A stretch of 64,000 bases of DNA from Powellomyces hirtus (GCA_025526995.1 JAHLKG010000004.1:1054001-1118000), one strand, 5' to 3'. Counted from the first letter of the stretch, positions 22,696 through 35,148 are shown. Program-made: numbers and translations. The notes: generated from the sequence alone by a model not told the origin.

Positions 22696-25583
22696 TTAAT
22701 CGGCAGCTAGCGTTTCGGGGACGGCCACTTTTGTCTCTGGTGGCGGGACGGTAGAGTTCAGATCGTCGTCAAACTCGTCAATCTTGGCGCTGAGTGGTCG
22801 AACCGGCCGACTGTGGTACTCCAATGCGTTGCGTTTCTCGCTGGCTAGCAGCCGTTTGGCGACGGTGGTCCATTGGCTTGAGAAGGTTCTGCAAGTAAAA
22901 CCCAAAGCCTTGCATGTGAGAACAAGAAGATACACACCCGAAAAAAAAAAAAAAAAAAAAAAACAGTGGGACGCGAACATCCGCGAATTAAACCACCCCG
23001 CACCGCACCGTATTGCATCCTTCAAGTTCTTCCCATCCTCGGCGGTCGTATCAATTTCCGCACAATCCCTCAACAGATTCGCATTGAACGAGGCCAACTC
23101 CTGGGCGAGTTGGTTGAACTGATGATCCCACGCGTCGGTCGGTTTCTCTTTGCCCGCCTTGATGAGCAGCTGCACCATCCAGCTGATGATGCTCGTGTGC
23201 AGTTTCATGTTTTCCTCGTTGCGCACGTCCGTGTCGGTGTTGAGTTGGTCGAGAAGCCGCGAGAGCAGGTTTTCGACGTGGAGGGGGATTTTGTGTTGTT
23301 CTTTTTCGGTCGTGTTGGAGAGTGTGTCTGTGCGGGAGAGGGGTGAGGGGGGTGTAATGTGGTGTGAGGGCGCGAGGAGAGGGAGGGAGAGTTACCGATG
23401 ATGTTTTTGCCGATTTGTCCGGTCCAGTTGAAAAGCGATTCGCGGAGAGCGTGGCGTTCGATGAGCGGGAGGGGTTTGGTGTTGTCTCTGGTGCCGTAGG
23501 TTGTGTATCTGGGGGGCGTCAAGAAAACAATAGCGTCAGCTACGGGGTTGGGGAGAATACAAGGAACGCGTCAGTGATGTGGGGGGAAGGAGGGGGGCTC
23601 GTCACTCGGTACCTATCCTCGAGCTGGTTCTGGAGACTAATGACATGGGATGCAATCCCGTCTTCCCCACTGACGCGGTGGTCCAATTTCGTGAGCCAGT
23701 CCTGGACCTCTTCTCCAATTTTGCTCAAAAAGTCGCTGAGCGGGGCATACTCGTTGCCGTTGGTGTTGCGCTCGTTTCGGCGCAACAGTTTATACGTCTG
23801 CTCGACCCACAGCTCGGTCTCCTTTCTGATTTCCGCAATTTCTTCCTGGAACACCAAGTCGCGGTCAGACGTGAACCGGATCGCGACGGCCGTGATCTGT
23901 TCCACCCATTTCATGAGATACTCGGATAACGATTTGACGTCGTGGATCGCAAACGATTTCAGCAGCGGGTGGTCGGAATCAACGAGATCTCCATCTGCGG
24001 CGGTCGGGGCGCCGGCTTCGAGGTTCTTCATGACCATATCCATGTCGCGCTGCATTTTCGCGAGGGTCTCAATGTTGTGCTGGTCTTCTTCCACGACGGA
24101 CTGGGACAGCGCAATGAGTTTCGCGCGCCACTCGTCGATTCTGCGTTCGATCGCGCGCAGCTGGGTGTCGTTGACATTGGAGATGATGACAGCGACATGG
24201 TTGGCGGAGCGGAGGCGGGCGTGTTCGTGTTTCTGGAGGAGGACCAGATCCGCAATACCGTGTTCTTGGCCGATGCGGAGCGCGAGGGCGGTGGCGGCGT
24301 CGACCCATATGCGTTTTTCCTGCTCGGCGAGACGGACGGCGTCTTCGAGGCGGTCGCGCTGCATGCGGTACAGTTTGTGGTATTCCTCGAGGATTTCTTC
24401 CGTGTTGTCGCTCTGGGTGAGGACCGAGACGAGTTTTTCTTGGGAATCCTGCGCCTGTTTGGTGATATCCGCGTCATGTTTGCGGATCACGCCCAACTCT
24501 CTGACCAGATCCTTGACGGTCTCGCGACTATGCAGCAGCTCATGACAGAGACGGCGGTTCAGTCTGCGCTGGGCCACGAGCTCGGTGTGCAGGTTGCGCA
24601 CATGTTTGGGGATTTTGGTAAACATGTTGGCGTAGCGGTTGCGGATTTCCGCGAGGACTTCGCCGCGCTCGATCATGTTGACGGTGACCTGCCGCGTCAG
24701 CTCCGCAAAGACGGCGTCGTAGATCTTTTGCTCTTCTTGGATGATCGCGAGAAAGGCGTGCATGTCCGTCGGGTACTCGGTGTCGCTGTCCGCCCCGATT
24801 TCCCGCAGGAGCGTCGCCATCGTGTGTTTGAGCAGTGCCACTTCTTTGCGCGTCACGGGTTTCATGGGGGACCCGAGGACGGCGACTTCGGGGTCGATGG
24901 GGCCCTGGGGGGACGGTAATGGTAATGATAGTTAGAAAAGAAATCCTTTAGGTTTTCTGGCTACGCGTCCCACGACATGTTCGCATACATACATCTTGCG
25001 GCATCCCTCCCGCCGTCACAATATTCATATTCTCCATCTGCATCGCATCCCCCTGCCTCTCCGCCTCCTCCCGTCCACCGCGGGCATGTTGCTGCTGCTG
25101 CTGCTGATACTGCTGCGTATGGTCCCGTTGCTGCGTCCCCACGTCGCGCGTGGGACTCGTTGGCGAGTCCATCCGGGTGAGCCCGGCCGTATTTGATGGG
25201 GGGTCATATACGAACGCCAAATCATCTGCCGGATGTTGCTGTTGTTGTTGTTGAGTGGTGCGCATAGCTAATCGACTCGGGGGTGTTTTCCGCATCAGCT
25301 GTTGATCCGCATAGGTCAATTTCCCCCCCGTGTTCGCACTCGTGTTCGCATTTGTATTATACTGGTGTTGCTGAGTCCATGGACGGCCAGTTGCAGACGG
25401 CGAGCCCGCAAGGCCGCGTTGCTGGGCCGTGTTGTCTTTATCGTCGGCGGGCAAGAGGGGTTCGCCGTTGGCCGAGGAAAAGGACTTGAACCGCGTGGAG
25501 GTGCGGCGTGCGGGCGCGGGTTTGGGACCGTGCGTGGTGAGTTTGGTGAGGTCGGAGAGGAGGGCGGTGGGGATGTGTGACAT
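22696..25583 (-). CDS. Axonemal dynein light chain domain protein, AXDND1-like (flagellar)
   Basis: Exons 24993-25583, 23613-24904, 23396-23508, 23009-23327, 22696-22888 (835 aa). After a disordered, Gln-rich N-terminal 200 residues comes a long coiled coil starting KEVALLKHTMATLLREIG. The signature block IIQEEQKIYDAVFAELTRQV, MIERGEVLAEIRNRYANMF and LVAQRRLNRRLCHELL is the axonemal dynein light chain (p28/AXDND1) pattern. Length (about 830) is near that of animal AXDND1, much longer than p28 itself, so AXDND1 is preferred. The family is restricted to lineages with motile cilia; precise partner unknown. It is divergently paired with an LRRC23-like gene. Intron 4 contains an A23 run on the plus strand. 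Confidence 0.85.
22941..22963. repeat. A23 homopolymer in AXDND1-like intron 4
   Basis: Twenty-three A on the plus strand. On the coding strand this is a T run and lies upstream of the intron's acceptor, where it can serve as the pyrimidine tract. Confidence 0.9.
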
Positions 25584-25854
25584 GGGGTTGGGGGATGGGT
25601 GTGTGGAGTATCACAAAGGACAATATATAATGCGATGTGAAAGCTGGTGGATGGGAAATGTTGGATTGTTCGTTTTTTTTGACAGTATTTTGTGTGACCA
25701 TTTAGTTTGGGAAAATGACGGGATTGGCGAAACGGGTCTGTGCTGACGTGATTGTTGCGCACGCGTCTGTTCCTGCCTTTCTTGGTGTCGGCCATCCCAA
25801 AGCCGCACACCGCAACACACAAACTCGAAAATCACATTCACACTATCCACACCC
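25584..25854. promoter_or_regulatory. Shared promoter of AXDND1-like and LRRC23-like flagellar genes
   Basis: 270 bases between two divergent ATGs. A TATATAA-like sequence at 25624-25630 is about 40 bp from the minus-strand start. I looked for a palindromic RFX X-box (GTNRCC-GYAAC type) and did not find a clear one. Confidence 0.55.
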
Positions 25855-27241
25855 ATGTCCGAATTCGGCGACAGCGGGGGCGGGGGTGCCCTCGACTCTG
25901 AACCGCACGGGGAGGTAGCCGACAACCCGCTCACGACCGGCACGATCAGCAGCTGCATATCTCTTCTCGCGCGCACCGGCAACGGTCTCTCGCACGCCTA
26001 CACCAAGCTCACGTGCCCCTCGCGCGCGCTCACCGACATCAGCGTGCTGAGCGGGTACCCGCATCTGCGCTATGTGGATTTATCCAACAACGCGATCCGC
26101 AATGTGGCGCCGCTGGCGGGGCTCGAGTTTTTGTTGAGTGTCGATTTGCATGGGAATAGGGTGGAGAAGGTCGGCGGGGAGTTGGGCGCGCTCAAGTATT
26201 TGCAGCATGTGGATTTGAAGGCGAATGGGATTCGCACGTGGGAGGTCGCCGGGTGGCCGCTGTGTGGGGTGCTGAATCTTGATGGTAGGTGAGAGAGAGC
26301 GCGCGCGCGCAGTAGAGTGCTCCAGTGTTTTGTGTGGTCTTTTGGTGTACAAAGAATCTGACGTTTTCCCACATTTTCACTTCATCATCTCCCGTCAGAC
26401 AACGCGCTCTCGGGGCTCTCCCTCGGCGACTTTAGCTCCCTGCTGCACCTCAGCGTGACACGCAACACGCTCGAATACGCGTCCCCGCTGAAAACGCCCA
26501 CGCTGCAAAAACTGTATTTATCCAACAACCCGATTGGGAAGATGAGCAACATTGATTTGGAGGATAAGAAGCATCTGCAGGTGCTGCATTTGCGCGAATG
26601 CGGGTTGGAGAGTTTGGCTGGGATCGCGGGCAGTGATGGGCGGGGGTTGCCCGGGTTGGTGTATTTGAATTTGAGGTGGGTGTTGTATGAGAGTGAGGTG
26701 CAAGGTGCGGAGGAAGAGGGTGTATGGCGCAACACTGATGATTCCATTTTTGGGGTGGTGTAGGGGAAACAACATCCACTCGTCAGCGGAAATCGACCAT
26801 CTCACGCACATCACAACCCTCCGGATCCTGGTATTATCAGGTAGGTACACGTCTCATACCCCCGCACCACTCCATCGTATATCAACCCACGTATGCGCAA
26901 CGTTTCTGACAGATAACCCGGTAACATCGCACCCGACCTACCGACTGGAGATCCTGGCGCGGCTACCGAAGCTGGACCGACTCGACAAGGATCCCATCAC
27001 GGACGACGAGCGGGAAGAAGCCAGCGCGTACAAGATCCAGATGGTGGAGAAGAGCGATACGGCGGCGAAACACGATGCGGACGAGGGGATGCCGCGTGAT
27101 CCGGATGAGGAGGCGGAGGAGGATCCTGGACAGGTCAGTGGTTTGGAAACGGATGGTCGTATGTGCATCAAGTTGGATTTGGAGTGATTGACGGTTTGGA
27201 TATGGGTTGTACAGGACGATGAGGGGCCAGACGACGACTGA
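25855..27241 (+). CDS. LRRC23-like leucine-rich repeat protein (radial spoke)
   Basis: Exons 25855-26284, 26399-26675, 26764-26840, 26913-27133, 27215-27241 (343 aa). Seven or so SDS22-like repeats run from about residue 60 (LTDISVLSGYPHLRYVDLSN) to 275 (LRILVLSDNPVTSHPTYRLE). The cap LARLPKLDRLDKDPITDDER, followed by EEASAYKIQM and an acidic tail, matches the C-terminal cap of LRRC23, a component of radial spoke 3 in motile cilia. Length (343) equals that of animal LRRC23. The pairing with AXDND1 supports a flagellar role; other SDS22-type proteins (for example CFAP410/DNAAF1 relatives) are the main alternative. Confidence 0.85.
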
Positions 27242-27626
27242 GGGTGTCTTGGGTCTTAGAAGGACGCCATACGACAACATCCCCTCACTCTCTGCTCGTC
27301 TCCCGGAGTGCGGAAGAGTTCTGTTTTAGCAGACGGCCATCCGAAGCAGTCATGGAGGTGCCTCCTGACTTGCACCGCAATCACGCCATTGGCGGTCCCG
27401 CCGCCATCAGCGCAATATATTTTTGTTTTCGACCTCAAATTACAGTATTTATTCAATACACAAGTTTTTAAGACGATGACCTCGTCGAGCGTGCGAATGA
27501 TTTGTTTCTGTTGTTACGCAGACTTAATTGTGTTGATGCAGAGGTGGTGGAAACCATCATGATCCCATTTATGTTTTATGTTTCTTGTTTTTCTCTACGG
27601 CTATCCGGATATGCTGCTACTACAGT
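27242..27626. other. Intergenic, convergent LRRC23-like / CHCHD2-like
   Basis: 385 bases between two 3' ends, AT-richer with ATATATTTTTGTTTTCGACC near 27415. Nothing coding seen. Confidence 0.5.
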
Positions 27627-28254
27627 TTACGCAAAGTTGGTACGGGCAGACGCCTGGCACTGCTTCAGCATGTCGAGGTAGAATTGGCTGCATGAGAGAA
27701 ATGACTTTTGTTAATAATCCATCGCAATGTTCCATGGTCTGTGCTCGTAGGGTACGCACCAAGAAGTAATGTCGTTGCTGTTCTGGTCCAAGCAGCGGAG
27801 GAATGCCTTCTGGTCAGGCTCGCAAGCGACACCCTGCTGGGGCTGCTGGTAGTTTTGCTGCTGGGCGTACTGCTGGGGCTGGGCTTGGCTCTGCTCGGCG
27901 GGGGCGGGGGCAGAGCTGCCACCAGAGAACATACCGGTCAGACCCGCACCAAGAGTGTGACCAACCTAAATTTGCAGAAACATCGAACAAAATGTCAACC
28001 TGCGATCTCCGCCTGTCGAATGGCTAGTCGTTACGAATACTTACAGCGCTACCGACGGCAACACCAGCGGCGGTCGAGGCCATCTGGGCAAACATGCCGG
28101 GCTGCTGGGGAGCCGCCATAGGAGCATGAGCGGGTGGGGCGGGAGCCGGGGGGTGAGCTGGTGGATGGGCGGTTGTGGCGGAGCGAGTCTGAGAGTGCTG
28201 GGGGGCGGGGCGAGAAGGGGCGGAGCGACCTCCTGAACGTCCTGAGCGAGCCAT
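27627..28254 (-). CDS. CHCHD2/CHCHD10/MIX17-like twin CX9C mitochondrial protein
   Basis: Exons 28045-28254, 27760-27965, 27627-27687 (158 aa). A basic N-terminus ([19 protein letters not shown]) fits mitochondrial import. A Pro/Ala-rich segment precedes the hydrophobic, Gly-rich [20 protein letters not shown], continued by [11 protein letters not shown], as in CHCHD2/10. The C-terminal CHCH domain has Cys pairs C-x9-C in [11 protein letters not shown] and, joined over the last intron, [11 protein letters not shown]. Such proteins fold in the intermembrane space via Mia40 and affect cytochrome c oxidase and MICOS. It is head-to-head with leucyl-tRNA synthetase over about 450 bp. Confidence 0.92.
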
Positions 28255-28701
28255 TTCGATTGGAGTGGAAGTAAGTGTAGGTGGAAGCGTTGTGGGGAAT
28301 GTGAGTTTGCAGAGTCAGATCAGCGATTGGCAAAACAGCAGGAGCAGGTTGTGGAGCAGGTGGGGTATTTGTATTTGTCTGAGTCGGATGATTTGGCAAT
28401 TGGCTTTCCCACTCTGTCTGTCATCAATCAAATCAACGTGACTCTCCATGGTTACCCAGTCACTTTCCCAAGTCGCTCATTGCAAAAGGAAGGCAGTGGA
28501 ATACGGCAGATCTTATAACTTATCTGCAATACGTTTCTTCATTCGGACCGCTCAGACAGCCTAAAAACACTGGCCGTGCTGAGACACCTTTTGATTCCAG
28601 GCAGCAGGACAAGTCTGCTTGGCACCAAAAACTTCATAACCACTCGTCGGCCGTCCTTCAGACTCGCTTTCACAACCGCCGCGTCAAAGCTCCTTACAAA
28701 C
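28255..28701. promoter_or_regulatory. Divergent promoter region CHCHD2-like / leucyl-tRNA synthetase
   Basis: 447 bases. It includes an in-frame upstream ATG at 28576 for the synthetase (see that gene and the findings). TTATAACTTATC near 28514 is the most AT-rich point. Confidence 0.5.
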
Positions 28702-31700
28702 ATGGTCGCCCCTCACTTCGCCGAGGTCACCGCGACCTCAACAACAACTCAATCCACTGTCGCCGAAGAACGCAAGGTTTGTCTTCAAAATCATGAAATT
28801 GTCTTGGATCAGCGTCTAATTGCCTGCATATAGGGAACAGGAAAGTTGGAGGCGCTGCAGAAAACTGAAGCGTGGGCTCAGGCAAAATGGGAAGCTGCGA
28901 AAGCATTCGAGGTGGATGCACCAGCACCGGGAGAACCATCACCGCCGAAATTTATGGGAACCTTCCCGTTCCCTTACATGAACGGTGTCCTTCATCTGGG
29001 CCACTCTTTCTCTCTGACAAAGCTCGAGTTTGCTTCCGGCTACGAACGCCTGAAGGGAAAACGCGTTCTTTTTCCTTTCGGATTCCACGTCACTGGAATG
29101 CCTATCAAGGCATGTGCTGACAAGCTGAAGAAGGAGATCGCCATGTTCGGGGAGGACTTTTCTGGCTTCAAAGAGAAAGTCGAAGGAGCGGAATTACCGG
29201 AACAGGATGTGCCAGTCAAAGAAGAGAGCGTAGACCCAACAAAGATCGTCAAGAAACACGGAAAGGCGAACGCGAAATCCACTGGTCTCACTTACCAGTT
29301 CCAGATCATGCGAACGATGGGCATTCCGAACGAGGAGATTAAAAAATTTGCCGACACCAAACACTGGCTCTACTACTTCCCACCTGTCGCTCAGCAGGAT
29401 CTGAAAGATTTTGGTCTCTCAGTTGACTGGAGACGATCTTTCTTCACCACAGACATGAACCCGTACTTTGACTCGTTTGTGCGGTGGCAGTTCAACAAGC
29501 TGCACCAGCATAGCACACCGAAAGTCAAGTTCGGAGAACGCTACACTATTTACTCCCCTCTGGACGGTCAGCCCTGCATGGATCACGACCGAGCAAGCGG
29601 AGAGGGTGTAGGGGTACAAGAATACACTGGTGTGAAGTTGCAGGTCCTGATGGATGACCTGACCGCGACGCCTGAGGCTGAGCGTGATCAAGTCAAAGGA
29701 GTTCCGGTTGGGAGAGCATTGCTTGCACCAGAACTCGTCAAATCTATCGCTGGCCGTAATGTCTACCTGGTCGCCGCCACTTTGCGGCCTGAGACCATGT
29801 ACGGTCAGACCAACTGTTTTGTTGGTGTTGACATCAGCTACGGTATCTATGCTGTCAATGATAAGGAGGCCTGGGTATGCACAGAACGTTCAGCCAGAAA
29901 TATGGCTTTCCAGAAACTGTTTGCTGAACCCGGTCAGATACATAAGCTGGGTGAGGTGAAGGGATGGGATTTGGTCGGAGTGCCACTCAAGGCTCCTCTT
30001 GCCAGGTATGACAAGGTGTACACTTTACCCATGGAAGGTGTGCTGGTCACAAAGGTCAGTATAGCACTGCCCGGTCATTTCGCCCACGTCAATTATGCTC
30101 ACGCGCTTTCTACAGGGTACTGGTGTTGTTACGTCTGTTCCATCAGACTCTCCGGATGATTACATCACCCTGCAGGATCTGAAGAAGAAGGCCGCTTACT
30201 ATCATGTGCAACCCAAATGGGTCGAGCCTTTTGCGGACAGCTTCCCGTCCATTATCAGAACTCCGAACTATGGCGACCGCGCTGCTGAAACTGCTGTCAA
30301 GAAGTTCAAAATCAACAGTCAGAAAGACAAACTGCAGCTGACTGAAGCAAAGGGCGAAGTGTACAAAGAAGGTTTCTACCAGGGCACAATGATCATTGGT
30401 TCGCACGCTGGAAAATCTGTACAGGAGGCCAAACCTCTCATCCGTGCTGAGCTGATTGAGCAAGGCGTCGCCTTCCCGTACTGTGAGCCAGAAGGTCTCG
30501 TCATGAGCCGAAGTGGAGATGAGTGCGTTGTGACCTTGGCCCCACAATGGTACATGGACTACGGAGAAGAAGGATGGAAGAAGCTGGCTGAGCTTTGCTT
30601 GGCGGACATGGAGACGTTCAGCGCCGAAACCCGCAACCAGTTCACCAAGACGTTAGACTGGCTCAACCAATGGGCTTGCTCCCGAAGCTTCGGACTTGGA
30701 ACCCGTCTCCCCTGGGATCCCAAGTACCTGATCGAGTCCCTGAGTGACTCCACCATTTACATGGCCTATTATACTGTAGCGCACATGCTGCACGGTGGAA
30801 ATTTGGATGGCTCCAAGCCCGGCTCGGCCAACATCAAGCCCGAACAAATGACTGACGACATTTGGGACTTCATCATGGTCAACGGCCCGGCACCCCAGGG
30901 TACATCCATTCCGCAAGAGACCCTGGATAAGATGCGCCGCGAGTTTGAGTACTTCTACCCTCTGGACCTTCGTACATCTGGAAAGGATTTGATCAACAAC
31001 CACCTGACGTTCTGCATCTACAACCACACTGCCATTTTCCCCAAGGAGAAGTGGCCAAAGGGTATTCGTGTCAATGGTCATCTGCTGCTGAACGGAACCA
31101 AAATGTCCAAGTCCACCGGAAACTTCATGACGATTCGTGACGCTATCAAGGTGTTTGGTGCCGATGCTACCCGTTTTGCCCTGGCCGACGCCGGAGACGG
31201 TGTTGAGGACGCCAACTTTTTGGAAAAGACTGCCGACGACGCCATTCTCAAGCTTTACACGGAACGCGAGTGGATCGAGGAGAACCTGGCAACGGCTGCT
31301 GAAGGCAAGCTCCGCAAGGGTGCTTATACCTGGAACGACCGCGTCTTTGAGGCCGAGCTCAACAAACTCATCACGGACACGGACCATGCCTACAAGGCCA
31401 TGTGGTACCGTGAGGCGCTTAAGCTCGCGTTTTACGAGATGACCATTGCCCGATCCGCGTACCGCAAGGCTACGACTGGACAGGGTGTTGGATCCGCTTC
31501 GTTGGAGGGCGAGGAGTACGAGGGCATGCACGAGGATCTCGTCAAGAGGTACATTGAAGTGCAGGCAATCATGTTGGCACCGCTGACACCTCACTGGAGT
31601 GAATACGTCTGGAGCGAGCTCCTGAAAAAGGTATGCTTAGCGGCGATATTGCGATGACCGGCATCCCTCCGGCCAGAACTCGTTCTAACACTACTGAACC

Positions 31701-32393
31701 TTCTTCTGCGTGTATAGCCTGAGTCTATCAAGAAGGCATTGTGGCCCACACCGACCGGTCAGCCCGACGAATCTCTCCTGAGCGCGGCGAGCTACATTCG
31801 TGGACTGGGTTCCAACATTCGCTCGTTGGAGGACCAAGCTGCCCGCAAAAAGCAGAAGAAGGGAGCGGCTGCGACCGCCCCGGAAGAGGCCAAGGCCACC
31901 ACCCTCCGCCTGTTTGTGGCGTCGGCGTACCCCGCGTGGCAGGACGATGCCATTGCCATTCTGAAGAGCACCTACGATGAGGTAGGCAGTCAAAAATCAT
32001 TTCGACACGGGTGCACATTGATGACAAGCTAATGATTTTCTATTTATCCGCGTTGTCTAGTCCACCGGCAAGTTCAGCGGTAAAGAAAAGCCCCTCCTGG
32101 CTTCCGCGGGCCTGATGAAGAACAAGGCCGTCATGCCTTTTGTCGCCAGCATCCGCATGGCGGTCGAAAACAACGGCCCCGCCGCGTTTGACCGCAACCT
32201 CGGCTTTGGCGAGATGGAAACTCTGAAGAGCAACCTGGACTTTATCCGGCGCGAACTCGCCACCCTGAAAATCACCGCCGTTGAACTCGTCCCCGCCGAA
32301 ACCGTCAAACCGGACGCTGGTGACTTTGCCCCCGAGGACGTTAGGAAGGCCGATATGGCCACACCCGGTCAACCTACCTACCGTCTTGTTTAA
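28702..32393 (+). CDS. Leucyl-tRNA synthetase, cytosolic (archaeal/eukaryal type)
   Basis: Exons 28702-28776, 28834-30054, 30116-31630, 31718-31981, 32061-32393 (1135 aa). Class Ia motifs: the HIGH signature appears as PYMNGVLHLGHSFSLTK and the KMSKS loop as NGTKMSKSTGNF. The editing (CP1) domain contains the LRPETMYGQTNCFVGV block. The C-terminal extension with LRLFVASAYPAWQDDAI is the eukaryal/archaeal LeuRS end, which separates this from mitochondrial-type LeuRS. The enzyme charges tRNA-Leu in the cytosol. ATG 28702 is the conventional start; an ATG at 28576 in the same frame would add 42 Arg/Ser/Thr/Leu-rich residues that resemble a mitochondrial presequence. Confidence 0.96.
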
Positions 32394-32687
32394 TTAGAGT
32401 GCAGCAGGTTTTCGTTCATTTTTCTGCTAGTCGTAGAACCAAGGCCCCCTGCCCCAGCCCAGTCGCAGCATCATATCGCTCCCCCGCCTCAATCCTAGAC
32501 AACCCCCCCCCCTCCCCGCGCCCCCCAAACCTGTGACGTTTTGCATTTGCACCCCCCTCATGTCCGTTTTTTTTATTGTTACGACAAGGTTAGATTTATT
32601 CTCTGTTTTACGCATCATGACGTATCTTCTGAGTGGTCTACGCTTTAGCTATCTGACACAAAATATGCGAGAGAATTGCCCTAACAT
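32394..32687. other. Short intergenic, convergent LeuRS / alkaline phosphatase
   Basis: 294 bases with runs of C (near 32501-32520) and T, and no coding frame. Confidence 0.5.
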
Positions 32688-35148
32688 CTACTTGCTGTGG
32701 GAGTGATAATGTTTAACCTGGAAATCGCCACGACGGGTTGAGGGGGCTTTGAGAGCCGCAAGGTCGTTCGGGGGGTCGCTGCGAACAGCAAGAAGGAGAT
32801 TGAGTACAGAGCAGTATCCAGGAAAGGATGACAAGACAGTGAGGTTTCACCGCACACTTACCGGGTCAGCTTAGTCGTGATGGCGCCAACATCCAGACCC
32901 ATGTGTCGTATAATAAAATCGCCAATTTCCGTGTTCTCGTGATTACCCCGGAGCTGGTCCGCATTATGGCCATAAGCGTACAGGTTGACGTCAACGGCCG
33001 AATGGCCCTGGGTAGCCCAACCCAGCCCGGCGCGGCGGGAGGAGAGTTCGCCCAGCAATGCGGAGAGCCGTTCGATTTGGCGGTCGCTGTCGGTTGCGGT
33101 GGCGAGGTCGACGACACTGTCGATTTCGGCGCTGGTGGCGTTGTGGATGTCGAGCCATGTTGGGAAGACGGTTTGGGTGATGTATTTGCGGAGAGTGCGC
33201 TGGTCGTGCGCGATGAGGAGGGGGGCGATGCTGGGAAAGGGCAGAAAGTCGTTGGTTTGCATTCGAGATGAAAGATTCTGCATGACCCCGTGCCTCAACA
33301 ATAGCATTTCTCACCTTTCAGTCGAACGCTGGACCCTGGTGAGAGCATCCGGGTTCCAATTGTACACGGGGTACTGGTTCGGGTCCAGCTGGCGTCCGAC
33401 AGACAAGCCGCCCGTTTCGTGGTCCGAGACCGAGATCATGATGGTGCCGGGGTTCTCGTCAACAAACTTTTTGACGGCTTCGATTGTTTGTTGGTAAGCC
33501 AAGATCTCACGGACGTGCGTTGCGGGGTCGTTGCTACACAAGAATGTTGAATTTGGAGGTGAGTAAAAACTGTATGAGGATAGTGGTATGGGGTGCAGAT
33601 AGGGTTTCTTACTTGTGTGCTGCCATGTCGATACGGCTGCCTTCGATCATGAGGAAGAATCCTTTCGATTTCTTTTCGGAGAGAGTGAGGATGTCCAACG
33701 CTTTCAAAGCCATTTCTTTCAAGGATGGCTCGGATTTTTCGTCGCGATCAATCTCATATGCTAGAGGCAAGTGGAACAAGGAAAGCCGCTAAGCGCCCGG
33801 TAACGGTAGTTTGGACGCAAATGTTCATCATACCCATGTGGTCGCCGGAAAAGAGGTTGAGAAGTGGTAAACTAAGCACAGCAGGAGGATGTTTTCAGAG
33901 CAAGTTTCAGTGTGCGCCCCAACACAGCAGTTACAGTACCTGACGCTGGCAGGGTCGAGCGCGTCAAACAGCGTGCGATCATCAGATGCAACGTGCCAGC
34001 CAATGTCCTTAGCCATCGCGTATGCATCAATGTCGTCGCTTCGGCAACTTCCGGCTTCCGAGTTGGGCTTGAAGAAACAGCTGCCGCCGCCAAACATCAG
34101 GTCAACGCGACGACCGAGGGTGTAATTTCCAATCTCGTGGAGAGCAATGTCATCCTGCATACGCCACATTATGCGTCAACATTTGAGTGCAAGATGATGA
34201 GGCCGCTGGGTTGTCAGCTGCTTACCTCCAAAACTCTGTTGTTGGCGTGGGATGCAAAGCATGCAGGTGTAGCTACGTTGGTTTGTCTCAGTCCAAGAGT
34301 TCTATCGTGATGAGATGCGCATCGGAGCGCTTACCATGCGTGATTCGCGATGTTACGACCATGCCAGTCAAGTATCCTTGTTCTTTAGCGGCCTCCAAAA
34401 CAGTTCCGCAAGGTTTCAGCCCCGGGCTCTAGCAGACCGATTTGTGTGAGTATGGCTGCCACTTCAATGCGGTTTGACGTATCTCTCAGGATACGTACGA
34501 CTGCGATGGCTCCGTTGAGCGTCTTGATTCCGCACGCAAACGCGGTCGCTCCAGCAGCAGAGTCAGTGACGAAGCTGTCTGAGCTTCGTGTGCGAGAAGC
34601 TCCCACTTGATGCACATATCTGATTTAGTCCGCAAGTCCGTTGCAGCTTTCGAAGGCTTGAATAGCACCCACCCAAGATGGTATCCAGCGGCAGCTGAGT
34701 CCCAGCCGGGACATCGTGGGTATATTGGTAGTAGTTACGGGCCAGTGTTTCTGAGGCTGGTCCAAATCCTGTGGTCCAAATCTTTTAGGTCCAGGAGCTT
34801 CTGGCGAGGCACGGAAAAGTATGAATTACCATCCGATATCATGAGGATAACGTTCGGTTTGCCACCATCTAGAAACCAAACATCTTAGTATCACATTCCA
34901 GGATTCAATAAAAATACCAAAAGGCGGTTGATCTCCAACGAGGTGCGCGATTTACTGTTGGATGCTTTCTTTGTGAACAGGATGCCGGCAACGGTGAACG
35001 CGCTGAGCAGCACCACGGCGCTGGCAAAAGTCGCAAGGATGACTTTCCTGCGACGCTTCCTGGTGGCTGCGGCTCTGTCTTGTTCATCGATGCGACCCAA
35101 AAGAGGGTCGCTGGCGGTTGCTTCTTCGTGGTCGGGCATGATGTTCAT
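32688..35148 (-). CDS. Vacuolar-type alkaline phosphatase (Pho8 family)
   Basis: Twelve exons: 34956-35148, 34830-34868, 34673-34768, 34499-34605, 34335-34428, 34226-34272, 33940-34154, 33834-33871, 33613-33760, 33315-33533, 32862-33230, 32688-32778 (551 aa). N-terminal cytoplasmic tail (acidic, LL motif), one membrane anchor (ILATFASAVVLLSAFTVAGI), then the catalytic domain. Motifs: PNVILMISDGFGPAS (metal Asp), VTDSAAGATAFACG (nucleophile Ser in DSAAGA), GRRVDLMFGGG, EGSRIDMAAHNNDP (zinc ligands), VSDHETGGLS and GHSAVDVNLYAYG. It is a type II membrane enzyme hydrolysing phosphomonoesters. The position after RID is Met; animal enzymes have His there. An apparent in-frame TGA at 33311 lies in an 84-bp intron. 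Confidence 0.94.

Noticed and set aside
23942..24919. 325-codon frame antisense to the AXDND1-like gene
   Set aside because: Shadow frame; the opposite strand has the coiled-coil family signature throughout.
33309..33314. In-frame TGA that seems to break the alkaline phosphatase frame
   Set aside because: A GT-AG intron 33231-33314 (84 bp, pyrimidine-rich acceptor CTTTCCCAG) in phase 2 removes it and joins RSTE to SIAPLLIAHDQ cleanly, so the gene is intact.
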